From Crithidia sp. LVH-60A (lineage: Eukaryota > Euglenozoa > Kinetoplastea > Trypanosomatida > Trypanosomatidae), in NCBI GenBank assembly GCA_030078075.1, contig CP119638.1, forward strand, positions 1,150,001 to 1,214,000: a DNA stretch of 64,000 nt, read 5' to 3'. Positions 54,610 to 64,000 of this stretch are shown here, one piece after another. The notes beneath the pieces were generated by a model. The model saw only the letters and a list, made by a program, of their open reading frames with translations. It ran no database searches and was not told the DNA's origin. The position numbers and the translations under genes were made by a program. The first letter of the stretch is position 1. Each line of letters opens with the position of its first letter.

Positions 54610-54932
54610 CCCAAATACCCCCTTCTTTTTTCTCCTATGTCGCACCCCCCCCCCCCCCCCCCCCTTTTTTTTTTTTTTTTATAAAAAAAAATTTTTTTTT
54701 TTTTATAGATAAAAACCCCCCCCCCCCCCCTCCCCCCCCCTCCCCCCCCAAAAAAAAAAAAAAAAAAAACACACCCAATTAAAAAAAAAAAAAAAAAAAA
54801 AAAAGAAAGAAAAAAAAAACAAAAACCAAAAAAAAAAAAAAAAAAAAAACCCCCCCCCCTATTAAATCCTGAACCAGCAGAAGAAGGAAAAAAAGGAAAA
54901 AAGAAAAAAAGAAAAGGGAGGGGTTGATGTAG

Positions 54933-54983
<51 letters not shown>

Positions 54984-55010
54984 GAAAAAAAAGAGAAGGG
55001 AAGGGAGGGG
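54184..55010. repeat. extreme homopolymer stretch, probable assembly or base-calling artefact
   Basis: About 820 bases made almost wholly of long single-base runs: A-runs of 20-60, T-runs of about 20-35, C-runs of up to about 21 and a G-run of 12. Nothing else in the window looks like it, and eukaryotic spacers do not normally carry consecutive poly-C, poly-T and poly-A blocks. It joins a normal spacer on its left to the middle of an amastin gene on its right. It is best read as degraded consensus over a gap or a hard poly-A tract. Confidence 0.75.
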
Positions 55011-55012
55011 GA

Positions 55013-55321
55013 GCAGCAGAGCTGAATGAAGCCGAGCAGTGCCGCAACACCGTAGACAACAATGCTGATGATGGCGAAGGCTTCAGCGGCGCGAAAGCGA
55101 TCGCGCCGCTCCGTGCACTGCGCGAAGAGCTCGGACGGCTTGGTGTTGTACGTGGTGCTGTAGCACTTTTCCTTACTCCCCCACAGAGTAAGGCAAGCCT
55201 TGTTGCCAAAGGTGTCCACGCCCTTCGCGCGGAACATGTCGATGGGCGTGCCCACCACGATGAACACCAACGCAATGAACTGCATGACGCAGTACACTGC
55301 AATACCGACGTGAAACGCCAT
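55013..55321 (-). pseudogene. amastin-like surface protein, copy E, 3' half missing
   Basis: The ATG is at 55321. The first 103 residues are normal amastin: MAFHVGIAVYCVMQFIALVF, GTPIDMFRAKG, signature CLTLWGSKEKC (residues 43-53), DRFRAAEAFAIISIVVYGVA and LGFIQLCC. Homology stops there, at the edge of the homopolymer stretch, and the frame then runs into meaningless Phe/Ser-rich translation. Helices 3 and 4 and the stop are absent. The intact part keeps good codon bias and no internal stop, so the true gene is probably whole and lost to faulty sequence rather than decayed. It is a distinct copy (VVGTPIDMFRAKGVDTFGNK), closest to copy C by its FIQL helix. Confidence 0.8.
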
Positions 55322-58283
55322 TTTTTTTTCTGTGCGTGGAAAGAAAAGAAGCGAGACACTACCGAAAAAAAAAATCGTCGAAAGATGTGCAAGAAAAAGA
55401 CAGATTAAAAGGAAGAAGTGACGGGGAAGAGAGCAAAATGAATTGCAAAGAGCCGCGAAGAAAAAAAAAGTTAGTTTTAAAATAGTGAGCGAAAAAAAAA
55501 AGACAGAGAAGAGAAAGCGAGACAGGCGGCAGTGAGATGGGAGCACTGGGACAAGTTGCGAGCGCGGCGATAGCTTTTCGAGTGCAGCAAGTGAATAGAA
55601 ATGAGTGTGGTCGATCACGTTGAGGCGTGGGGGGGGGGGGTGACGGCACCAGAGTTCACCCAACACACACGTTGTAATTTTGTGCGTTTGTAAAGATGGC
55701 CCAATTGACATACGACGTCGCAAGGCATGTGTGTGTGTGTGCACAATTATCATTATTATTTGGCGGCGGTATATATTTGGTAAAGCCGATAAGAAAAAAG
55801 GTGAGTTAAAAAAAAAAGAAGTAGGATTTGCACAAAAGAGAGAGTGTACGAAGATCAATGCTGAGAGAAAGCCATTCATAAACATCGAAGGGAGAAAAAA
55901 AAAGCAACTGGCGTAGCAGTCTTCATGAAACGTAATCGCGACAATTCGCACATGCACCTCTTACTTTATCTCACCAAGAAAGAAGTGAATAGAGACAACT
56001 ACACCGCTTTACATGCCTACACTCTTTAAGACCCGCACCGCGTACGCGATAACGTGGGTGTAGACTGAAAGCGGGATGATAAGACAACCTTTTTTTCTCT
56101 TTTCCCTCAAGAAAAAGGGGGAAAAAACGAGGGGAGAAGCCGCAGCAAATACATCCCCTCTCGCAAGGAAGACGGACGCGGTTCACGTTCCAACCCGCAC
56201 GTAGACTCAATGATATCTTTTTCTTTCCCACTTTCTCCCCTGTATTTCAAAATTTTCTGTGCACTTTTCCTGTTGTTATTTTCTTATCTGTTCACTTGAG
56301 TTCTTGTCAAACTCTTCGTAAAAGGGAACAAATCTACCTGATACAAGAAGAGAGAAACAATAAAAAAAAGGTAAAAGGAAAGCAGCACGACTGTACACAG
56401 GTGCACTGCTTCCCGTCCTCATATCACTCGGTAGTGAAAAAAAAAATGGAGAGTAAGAAAAAAGAAAAAAAAACAGAAGAAAAAAAGAATAGATATCCAG
56501 CAAACGAATTAGACAGCGCAACCTGTGAGTCACGCAGAAGCACTCTTATATTCTTCCCCTTTTTTTTAAGTTCTCTACCACTTTTGTCGTTTCGGAGTGT
56601 CTGAGACTTTTTTCCCCCTCAAGCGCCTGCGCGTGTGCGGCTGAGGGTGCAATGGTGCTGCGTTAAAAAGGGCAGTCTTGTCGACCTTCGCACAGCACGA
56701 CACGGAACCGCTGTTCATAAAAAATAAGTTAGAGAATTCCAGTGCCTGAAAGCGAGGCCTGTGTCGAGTAGGGAGCCCCACAGCGCTTGTAGCTTCGCGT
56801 ATACCTTCAGTTATTTCTTGAACCTACTGTGTAGCAGGTTGTTCTACCAGCAACATCCCGCACACACACTTTTACACCACCGCACCAGCACACACGTACA
56901 AATAGAAAATACACACTCACACACAGCGTTTCACAGTCAAAAAAGGCCCTACCTCTGCCGTAATGGCTGCAAAGTTGTGGTTGAGGGTTTCGCTTTTTTT
57001 TTTTTGCTGGTTTACCGTTGGTTCTACTCCTCTCTACTCATCTCCGGAATAGTAATTCTAGAAGATCCTTGTTTGTGTTTGGAGTTTCTAAATCCTGTTT
57101 TGGGCTTCGCAGACGACGTGAGCGAGGGAGAGACCTGATTCTCGTTTTTTTTTTTACGCTTTGAAAGGTAATAGGAAGAAACGTGACCGGTATAGCCTGC
57201 GCTGTTAGATCAACCAAAATAAAAATAAAAAACAGTAACTTTATGAGATAAAAAAACCAAACAATATCTTAAGTCGAAAAACGCAAGCAAAAAAAGGGAA
57301 CAATGAAGAAAACAAGTGGAAATAAATAGGAGAAAGGCGTGCATTCGCGACAAAAGTTGAGGTAAGAACAAAAAAAAAAAGGGAGGGGCGACAAAAAAGG
57401 AAAAGGAAACAACGGTTTACGAAGCGAACGCACTTGACAAAGCTGAAGGCGAAGGAGAAGCTTGCATCCTCGCGGGAGAGAGGAGAAAATGGGGCACAGC
57501 CGTGTGAGGAATGCAGGAGTGCAGAGATGCGCCTCAGCAAAGAAAGTAGAGAAAAGTAAAAAGAGAATTGAAACCAAAATTAGAACGAAAAGAAAGAAAC
57601 GACACGGACTTTGCTGTCCGCTGCAGTTCAAGGCAATATAAAAAATGAAAAGACACAAGGGTAACACGTGGCAGTGAAGTTCTACAGGGAAGAGTGGCCT
57701 CGAGTTCGCACCCACTGCAGGACGGTGTGCAGCTGAGTGCCGCGGGTTTCTCTGTGTGTGAATGCGTGTCTGGCGCAGCGAGAGAGTGGGAGAGACTGTG
57801 CAACACACAGCACCACTCGTGGGACCTTGATTGCGGCCTCTCCCCCGGCAGCGCACATCTCAACACGCTGCGCTCTCCACCCAGCAACTCTGCGCACACG
57901 CCGACTGCAAAAAAAGGTTTCGAAGCACCGCTCGCGGAGCCTCCTCCTCTCCTTGGCTCGCGCCGAGTGAAAGAGGTTCACGGAGCTCCCACTTGTGTTT
58001 TCTTATCCATTTTTTCTACGCTCTTTATTTCCCCCCTTTTGGTTTACATCTTCCGTCGTGCCTTCCGTGCGACGCCGCCGGAGGCACCACACGCGCGTGC
58101 GGCAGGGTGACTGTGTGTGCGCGAGCGTGTGCAGAGAGAAGGTGGCCGTGGGTCCCGGAAAGTCAGAAACACAGGCATCGCACGCGTGGAAAGGGGGCAA
58201 TTGCATACTACGACCCCTCTGCAGCGCATGCACACGAAGACACACACGTACGCACTCGGTGGGACGCTCAATGCACGCCTGCC
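55322..58283. other. intergenic region, left part unique, right part first unit of the tandem array
   Basis: 55322-57170 is unique spacer with a G-run at about 55629-55640, GT-rich tracts and no gene. From about 57171 the sequence matches the repeat unit of the amastin array. Within it, 57660-57990 is GC-rich and shows long open frames on both strands, but these are conserved only because the whole unit is repeated. Confidence 0.5.
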
Positions 58284-58832
58284 TTAGCACGGGAGCATCA
58301 GGAAGATGATGTTCACCAGGTTCAGGCACCACGCCACCACAATCAGCGCAAAGCCCGCACCAAACTTGTAGAAATCGTTGAACTTGTAGCAGTAGTTCAG
58401 CACGGTGGGAAGCGTCTGGCCGTCGCTCGTGGTCACGTACGCGTGCGCCATGATGGCCCAGCTCACCACGGAAGTGATGCCAAAGATGTTCAGCACCAGG
58501 CAGAACCAGCGCAGGCACATGCAGCAGCAGAGCATGATGAAGCCCATAAGGCACGCCACGCCGTAGATGCCGATGTTGATGATGGCAAAGGCCTCGGCAG
58601 CGCGGAAGCGGGTCTTGCGGCCCTCGCAGTTCTCGAAGAGGGTGCCGATCCTCTCATCGTACTTCGTGCTGAAGCACCTCAGCTTGTGTCCCCACATGCT
58701 CAAGCATGGTGTGTTGTCAAAGATCTGGTACTCCGTCCTCGCCCTGAACATGTCGATGGGCGTGCCCACCAAGATGAACACGAACGCAACGAACTGCAGG
58801 ATGGAGTAGATGATGATGCCGACCTTGCACAT
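58284..58832 (-). CDS. amastin-like surface protein, copy F (array unit 1)
   Basis: This 182-residue protein has its ATG at 58832. It is a delta-type amastin by look, with four helices: IIIYSILQFVAFVFILVGTP, FAIINIGIYGVACLMGFIML, FCLVLNIFGITSVVSWAIMA and GFALIVVAWCLNLVNIIFLM. The signature CLSMWGHKLRC lies at residues 43-53. The outer loops carry FSTKYDERIGTLFENCEG and TSDGQTLPTVLNYCYKFND. It differs from copies G and H at six residues (L/V and V/A in helix 1, Q/R and I/V in EYQIFDN, N/D in FENCEG, Q/R in SDGQT). Its presumed 3' UTR has a different segment at 57992-58048. A candidate splice acceptor lies 36 bases upstream at 58868-58869. Confidence 0.96.
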   Translation of the reverse strand: MCKVGIIIYSILQFVAFVFILVGTPIDMFRARTEYQIFDNTPCLSMWGHKLRCFSTKYDERIGTLFENCEGRKTRFRAAEAFAIINIGIYGVACLMGFIMLCCCMCLRWFCLVLNIFGITSVVSWAIMAHAYVTTSDGQTLPTVLNYCYKFNDFYKFGAGFALIVVAWCLNLVNIIFLMLPC

Positions 58833-60522
58833 TTTCGCGAGAGGGGAGAAGAGACAAGAAGAAGAGGCTACGGTGCCAATGAGAGACGGTGGTGCAGAGT
58901 AAGAACTCAAAAAGCCGAGGGCTGATTTCGGAGAAAAGGCGGTGAGTGCGATGGAGAGCGATGCTCAAAACGTGGAGAGCTCAAGTCTGAGTCGCAGTCG
59001 TCGTGTTTTGTTGTTGTCGCGGTGTAGCATGGGCAGAAAGGGTCGCGTAGACGGCGCAAAGATGAGAGGAGAAGAGAAGGGAGGAGAGGAGTCGGGTGCC
59101 CATCAGAAGCTCGGTCCCATGGAAAGGGAAAGGCAGGCTCGGCCGAATAAGCAACAGCCCTTCTTTACAGAGAGCCGGACACGCTCCACGCACTGCTGGA
59201 AACTCCCTTGCAGTCAAATATACACAAAAAAGGACCACCAAACACACAGCCATGCACACACGCGGCACGCTGAGGGCAGTAGACGTTACCGTTCTGCTTT
59301 TTCGTTTTGCGTGCGTCAACGCTTAGTATGGTGCGGCACCACTTCCCCACCGTCTGGCCCATGTTGGCTCTAAAAAAGGCGCTGCAGCCTCTTCTCTTCC
59401 GTTTCTCCCCTGTGAAGGGGAGTAGGAAGAAATGTGACCGGTGCAGCCCGCGCTTTTAGATCAACCAAAAAAGAAAAAGGGAAATAAGGAGAAAAAGAGA
59501 AAGAAAGCAAACAATATCGCAAACGGAAGACAAGCTAAAAAAAGGGTGGAAAATGAGAGGAAAAATAGGCGCACATTCGCGATGGAATTTGACGCAAGAA
59601 CGAAAGAAAGAGTAGAGGGGAGGGACGACAAGAAACGAAAAGGAAACAACGCTTTACGAAGCGAACGTACTTGACAAAGCTGAAGGCGAAGGAGAAGCTT
59701 GCATCCTCGCGGGAGAGAGGGGAGAAAATGGGGCACAGCCGTGTGAGGAATGCAGGAGTGCAGAGATGCGCCTCAGCAAAGAAAGTAGAGAAAAGTAAAG
59801 AGATACTTGAAACCAAAATTAGAACGAAAAGAAAGAAACGACACGGACTTTGCTGTCCGCTGCAGTTCAAGGCAATATAAAAAATGAAAAGACACAAGGG
59901 TAACACGTGGCAGTGAAGTTCTACAGGGAAGAGTGGCCTCGAGTTCGCACCCACTGCAGGACGGTGTGCAGCTGAGTGCCGCGGGTTTCTCTGTGTGTGA
60001 ATGCGTGTCTGGCGCAGCGAGAGAGTGGGAGAGACTGTGCAACACACAGCACCACTCGTGGGACCTTGATTGCGGCCTCTCCCCCGGCAGCGCACATCTC
60101 AACACGCTGCGCTCTCCACCCAGCAACTCTGCGCACACGCCGACTGCAAAAAAAGGTTTCGAAGCACCGCTCGCGGAGCCTCCTCCTCTCCTTGGCTCGC
60201 GCCGAGTGAAAGAGGTTCACGGAGCTCCCACTTGAGTTTTCCTCTCTTTTCCTTTGCCCGTGCTCTTTTTTATTATTTCTTTTTACATCTTCCGTCGTGC
60301 CTTCCGTGCGACGCCGCCGGAGGCACCACACGCGCGTGCGGCAGGGTGACTGTGTGTGCGCGAGCGTGTGCAGAGAGAAGGTGGCCGTGGGTCCCGGAAA
60401 GTCAGAACCACAGGCATCGCACGCGTGGAAAGGGGGCAGTTGCATACTACGACCCCTCTGCAGCGCATGCACACGAAGACACACACGTACGCACTCGGTG
60501 GGACGCTCAATGCACGCCTGCC
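58833..60522. other. array spacer 1
   Basis: Upstream region of copy F followed by the 3' UTR region of copy G. Open frames of up to 143 residues appear on the plus strand (for example 58942-59373) and recur in each unit. They have no codon bias or recognisable domain, and probably persist only because the repeat is homogenised. Confidence 0.5.
58868..58912 (-). promoter_or_regulatory. candidate spliced-leader acceptor of the array amastins
   Basis: The minus strand reads GAGTTCTTACTCTGCACCAC, then CGTCTCTCATTGGCACCGTAG, with the AG at 58868-58869, about 36 bases before the ATG. The same sequence recurs upstream of copies G (61107-61108) and H (63346-63347). The tract is only moderately pyrimidine-rich, so the call is tentative. 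Confidence 0.3.
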
Positions 60523-61071
60523 TTAGCACGGGAGCATCAGGAAGATGATGTTCACCAGGTTCAGGCACCACGCCACCACAATCAGCGCAAAGCCCGCACC
60601 AAACTTGTAGAAATCGTTGAACTTGTAGCAGTAGTTCAGCACGGTGGGAAGCGTCCGGCCGTCGCTCGTGGTCACGTACGCGTGCGCCATGATGGCCCAG
60701 CTCACCACGGAAGTGATGCCAAAGATGTTCAGCACCAGGCAGAACCAGCGCAGGCACATGCAGCAGCAGAGCATGATGAAGCCCATAAGGCACGCCACGC
60801 CGTAGATGCCGATGTTGATGATGGCAAAGGCCTCGGCAGCGCGGAAGCGGGTCTTGCGGCCCTCGCAGTCCTCGAAGAGGGTGCCGATCCTCTCATCGTA
60901 CTTCGTGCTGAAGCACCTCAGCTTGTGCCCCCACATGCTCAAGCATGGTGTGTTGTCAAAGACCCGGTACTCCGTCCTCGCCCTGAACATGTCGATGGGC
61001 GTGCCCACCAAGATGAACGCAAACGCAACGAACTGCACGATGGAGTAGATGATGATGCCGACCTTGCACAT
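60523..61071 (-). CDS. amastin-like surface protein, copy G (array unit 2)
   Basis: This 182-residue protein has its ATG at 61071. By reading both translations it is identical to copy H and differs from copy F at six positions. All amastin features are intact: helix 1 IIIYSIVQFVAFAFILVGTP, signature CLSMWGHKLRC, FEDCEGRKTRFRAAEAFAII, the Cys-rich turn LCCCMC, and C-terminus FLMLPC. It lies 2,239 bases from its neighbours on either side, and its spacer is almost the same as that of copy H, so the two are very recent duplicates or are kept alike by conversion. Expression is likely set through the 3' UTR, as is known for Leishmania amastins, but no known element was recognised here. Confidence 0.97.
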   Translation of the reverse strand: MCKVGIIIYSIVQFVAFAFILVGTPIDMFRARTEYRVFDNTPCLSMWGHKLRCFSTKYDERIGTLFEDCEGRKTRFRAAEAFAIINIGIYGVACLMGFIMLCCCMCLRWFCLVLNIFGITSVVSWAIMAHAYVTTSDGRTLPTVLNYCYKFNDFYKFGAGFALIVVAWCLNLVNIIFLMLPC

Positions 61072-62761
61072 TTTCGCGAGAGGGGAGAAGAGACAAGAAG
61101 AAGAGGCTACGGTGCCAATGAGAGACGGTGGTGCAGAGCAAGAACTCAAAAAGCCGAGGGCTGATTTCGGGGAAAAGGCGGTGAGTGCGATGGAGAGCGA
61201 TGCTCAAAACGTGGAGAGCTCAAGTCTGAGTCGCAGTCGTCGTGTTTTGTTGTTGTCGCGGTGTAGCATGGGCAGAAAGGGTCGCGTAGACGGCGCAAAG
61301 ATGAGAGGAGAAGAGAAGGGAGGAGAGGAGTCGGGTGCTCATCAGAAGCTCGGTCCCATGGAAAGGGAAAGGCAGGCTCGGCCGAATAAGCAACAGCCCT
61401 TCTTTACAGAGAGCCGGACACGCTCCACGCACTGCTGGAAACTCCCTTGCAGTCAAATATACACAAAAAAGGACCACCAAACACACAGCCATGCACACAC
61501 GCGGCACGCTGAGGGCAGTAGACGTTACCGTTCTGCTTTTTCGTTTTGCGTGCGTCAACGCTTAGTATGGTGCGGCACCACTTCCCCACCGTCTGGCCCA
61601 TGTTGGCTCTAAAAAAGGCGCTGCAGCCTCTTCTCTTCCGTTTCTCCCCTGTGAAGGGGAGTAGGAAGAAATGTGACCGGTGCAGCCCGCGCTTTTAGAT
61701 CAACCAAAAAGAAAAAGGGAAATAAGGAGAAAAAGAGAAAGAAAGCAAACAATATCGCAAACGGAAGACAAGCTAAAAAAAGGGTGGAAAATGAGAGGAA
61801 AAATAGGCGCACATTCGCGATGGAATTTGACGCAAGAACGAAAGAAAGAGTAGAGGGGAGGGACGACAAGAAACGAAAAGGAAACAACGGTTTACGAAGC
61901 GAACGTACTTGACAAAGCTGAAGGCGAAGGAGAAGCTTGCATCCTCGCGGGAGAGAGGAGAAAATGGGGCACAGCCGTGTGAGGAATGCAGGAGTGCAGA
62001 GATGCGCCTCAGCAAAGAAAGTAGAGAAAAGTAAAGAGAGAATTGAAACCAAAATTAGAACGAAAAGAAAGAAACGACACGGACTTTGCTGTCCGCTGCA
62101 GTTCAAGGCAATATAAAAAATGAAAAGACACAAGGGTAACACGTGGCAGTGAAGTTCTACAGGGAAGAGTGGCCTCGAGTTCGCACCCACTGCAGGACGG
62201 TGTGCAGCTGAGTGCCGCGGGTTTCTCTGTGTGTGAAAGCGTGTCTGGCGCAGCGAGAGAGTGGGAGAGCCTGGGCAACACACAGCACCACTCGTGGGAC
62301 CTTGATTGCGGCCTCTCCCCCAGCAGCGCACATCTCAACACGCTGCGCTCTCCACCCAGCAACTCTGCGCACACGCCGACTGCAAAAAAAGGTTTCGAAG
62401 CACCGCTCGCGGAGCCTCCTCCTCTCCTTGGCTCGCGCCGAGTGAAAGAGGTTCACGGAGCTCCCACTTGAGTTTTCCTCTTTTTTCCTTTGCCCGTGCT
62501 CTTTTTTATTATTTCTTTCTTTTTACATCTTCCGTCGTGCCTTCCGTGCGACGCCGCCGGAGGCACCACACGCGCGTGTGGCAGGGTGACTGTGTGTGCG
62601 TGAGCGTGTGCAGAGAGAAGGTGGCCGTGGGTCCCGGAAGCAAGAACCACAGGCATCGCACGCGTGGAAAGGGGGCAATTGCATACTACGACCCCTCTGC
62701 AGCGCATGCACACGAAGACACACGCGTACACACTCGGTGGGACGCTCAATGCACGCTTGCC
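61072..62761. other. array spacer 2
   Basis: A near-identical copy of array spacer 1, differing by scattered single bases and small length changes in A/T runs. No gene is visible. Confidence 0.5.
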
Positions 62762-63310
62762 TTAGCACGGGAGCATCAGGAAGATGATGTTCACCAGGTT
62801 CAGGCACCACGCCACCACAATCAGCGCAAAGCCCGCACCAAACTTGTAGAAATCGTTGAACTTGTAGCAGTAGTTCAGCACGGTGGGAAGCGTCCGGCCG
62901 TCGCTCGTGGTCACGTACGCGTGCGCCATGATGGCCCAGCTCACCACGGAAGTGATGCCAAAGATGTTCAGCACCAGGCAGAACCAGCGCAGGCACATGC
63001 AGCAGCAGAGCATGATGAAGCCCATAAGGCACGCCACGCCGTAGATGCCGATGTTGATGATGGCAAAGGCCTCGGCAGCGCGGAAGCGGGTCTTGCGGCC
63101 CTCGCAGTCCTCGAAGAGGGTGCCGATCCTCTCATCGTACTTCGTGCTGAAGCACCTCAGCTTGTGCCCCCACATGCTCAAGCATGGTGTGTTGTCAAAG
63201 ACCCGGTACTCCGTCCTCGCCCTGAACATGTCGATGGGCGTGCCCACCAAGATGAACGCAAACGCAACGAACTGCACGATGGAGTAGATGATGATGCCGA
63301 CCTTGCACAT
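62762..63310 (-). CDS. amastin-like surface protein, copy H (array unit 3)
   Basis: This 182-residue protein has its ATG at 63310. The translation is the same as that of copy G at every residue I compared. Start context (CGCGAAAATG on the minus strand), signature and four helices are as in copies F and G. It is the last full gene before the right edge, but the unit continues to 63900 and the next unit begins at about 63901. More copies very probably follow beyond the window; the true copy number cannot be seen here and may be collapsed in the assembly. Confidence 0.97.
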   Translation of the reverse strand: MCKVGIIIYSIVQFVAFAFILVGTPIDMFRARTEYRVFDNTPCLSMWGHKLRCFSTKYDERIGTLFEDCEGRKTRFRAAEAFAIINIGIYGVACLMGFIMLCCCMCLRWFCLVLNIFGITSVVSWAIMAHAYVTTSDGRTLPTVLNYCYKFNDFYKFGAGFALIVVAWCLNLVNIIFLMLPC

Positions 63311-64000
63311 TTTCGCGAGAGGGGAGAAGAGACAAGAAGAAGAGGCTACGGTGCCAATGAGAGACGGTGGTGCAGAGTAAGAACTCAAAAAGCCGAGGGC
63401 TGATTTCGGAGAAAAGGCGGTGAGTGCGATGGAGAGCGATGCTCAAAACGTAGAGAGCTCAAGTCTGAGTCGCAGTCGTCGTGTTTTGTTGTTGTCGCGG
63501 TGTAGCATGGGCAGAAAGGGTCGCGTAGACGGCGCAAAGATGAGAGGAGAAGAGAAGGGAGGAGAGGAGTCGGGTGCCCATCAGAAGCTCGGTCCCATGG
63601 AAAGGGAAAGGCAGGCTCGGCCGAATAAGCAACAGCCCTTCTTTACAGAGAGCCGGACACGCTCCACGCACTGCTGGAAACTCCCTTGCAGTCAAATATA
63701 CACAAAAAAGGACCACCAAACACACAGCCATGCACACACGCGGCACGCTGAGGGCAGTAGACGTTACCGTTCTGCTTTTTCGTTTTGCGTGCGTCAACGC
63801 TTAGTATGGTGCGGCACCACTTCCCCACCGTCTGGCCCATGTTGGCTCTAAAAAAAGGCGCTGCAGCCTCTTCTCTTCCGTTTCTCCCCTGTGAAGGGGA
63901 GTAGGAAGAAATGTGACCGGTGCAGCCCGCGCTTTTAGATCAACCAAAAAAGAAAAAGGGAAATAAGGAGAAAAAGAGAAAGAAAGCAAACAATATCGCA
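63311..64000. other. array spacer 3, runs off the right edge
   Basis: Upstream region of copy H and, from about 63901, the first 100 bases of a fourth unit (TAGATCAACCAAAA and following A/G-rich tract, same as 61697 onward). Confidence 0.7.

Larger units (their letters stand above)
57171..64000. repeat. tandem array of 2,239-base amastin units
   Basis: Equivalent points recur at a spacing of 2,239 bases: amastin stops at 58284, 60523 and 62762; amastin starts at 58832, 61071 and 63310; and the spacer landmark GTAGGAAGAAATGTGACCGG at 59422 and 61661, then 63901 (2,240 because of one extra A). The left edge of the first unit is near 57171, where the landmark is slightly diverged (AATAGGAAGAAACGTGACCGG-like) and its spacing is about 2,251. 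So there are three full units and the start of a fourth at the right edge. Units 2 and 3 are nearly identical throughout; unit 1 differs at its left end, at 57992-58048 and at several coding positions. Confidence 0.95.

Noticed and set aside
54069-54614. Open frames of poly-Phe (minus) and poly-Lys (54258-54782, plus)
   Set aside because: They are translations of homopolymer runs and have no biological meaning.
41637-58283. Search for tuzin genes between amastins
   Set aside because: No open frame of suitable length with coding bias occurs in the spacers on either strand.
57831-58925. A 364-codon plus-strand open frame recurring in every unit of the amastin array
   Set aside because: It runs antisense through amastin coding sequence and its presence in each unit follows from the tandem duplication. 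No domain was recognised.

Overview
The window is a piece of a kinetoplastid (trypanosomatid) nuclear chromosome, most likely from Leishmania or a close relative in the Leishmaniinae. The evidence is seen directly: sixteen recognisable genes all lie on the minus strand with no introns; coding parts are GC-rich at third positions; intergenic parts are long, A- and purine-rich on the plus strand (so pyrimidine-rich on the transcribed strand); and the gene content includes amastins, a family restricted to trypanosomatids. This is one directional gene cluster, read right to left as a polycistronic transcript and matured by spliced-leader trans-splicing. From memory, the order uracil phosphoribosyltransferase - myosin IB - P-glycoprotein - amastin resembles a segment of Leishmania chromosome 34; that synteny is recalled, not searched.

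Layout by coordinate (transcription runs from high to low). 1-713: start of a probable mitochondrial membrane protein that runs off the left end. 1224-5054: a large signal-peptide-bearing membrane glycoprotein whose frame carries one internal TGA. 5945-8074: a SET/MYND/TPR (SMYD-like) methyltransferase. 9873-10625: uracil phosphoribosyltransferase. 11432-12583: an EF-hand protein. 14446-15813: an N2227 / carnosine N-methyltransferase-type enzyme. 16487-18361: an unrecognised conserved-looking protein. 18999-23096: class I myosin with WW and FYVE-like modules. After a 4.2 kb gene-free stretch come two tandem full-length ABCB (MDR1/P-glycoprotein-type) transporters at 27271-31380 and 33011-37045. 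After a 4.0 kb gene-free stretch the right third is an amastin cluster: five singly placed, divergent copies (41049, 44924, 47748, 51077, 55013) and then a perfectly spaced 2,239 bp tandem array carrying three near-identical copies (58284, 60523, 62762), with a further unit starting at the right edge.

The genes do not form one pathway, as is normal for trypanosomatid clusters. UPRT is pyrimidine salvage; the ABC pair is drug or lipid efflux; amastins are small four-helix surface proteins; myosin I probably serves endocytic membrane traffic.

The main points of interest are (i) an in-frame TGA that cuts the membrane anchor off the 1224-5054 gene; (ii) block-wise homogenisation of the two ABC transporters, in which both nucleotide-binding domains are almost identical in DNA while the membrane domains have diverged; (iii) the amastin series, with a gradient from divergent to identical copies and patchy sequence sharing; (iv) a biologically implausible homopolymer stretch at about 54,230-55,005 that destroys the 3' half of one amastin and is probably an assembly artefact; and (v) a few GC-rich or plus-strand-oriented islands in the gene-free regions. 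No bacterial, viral, CRISPR or RNA-gene features were found.
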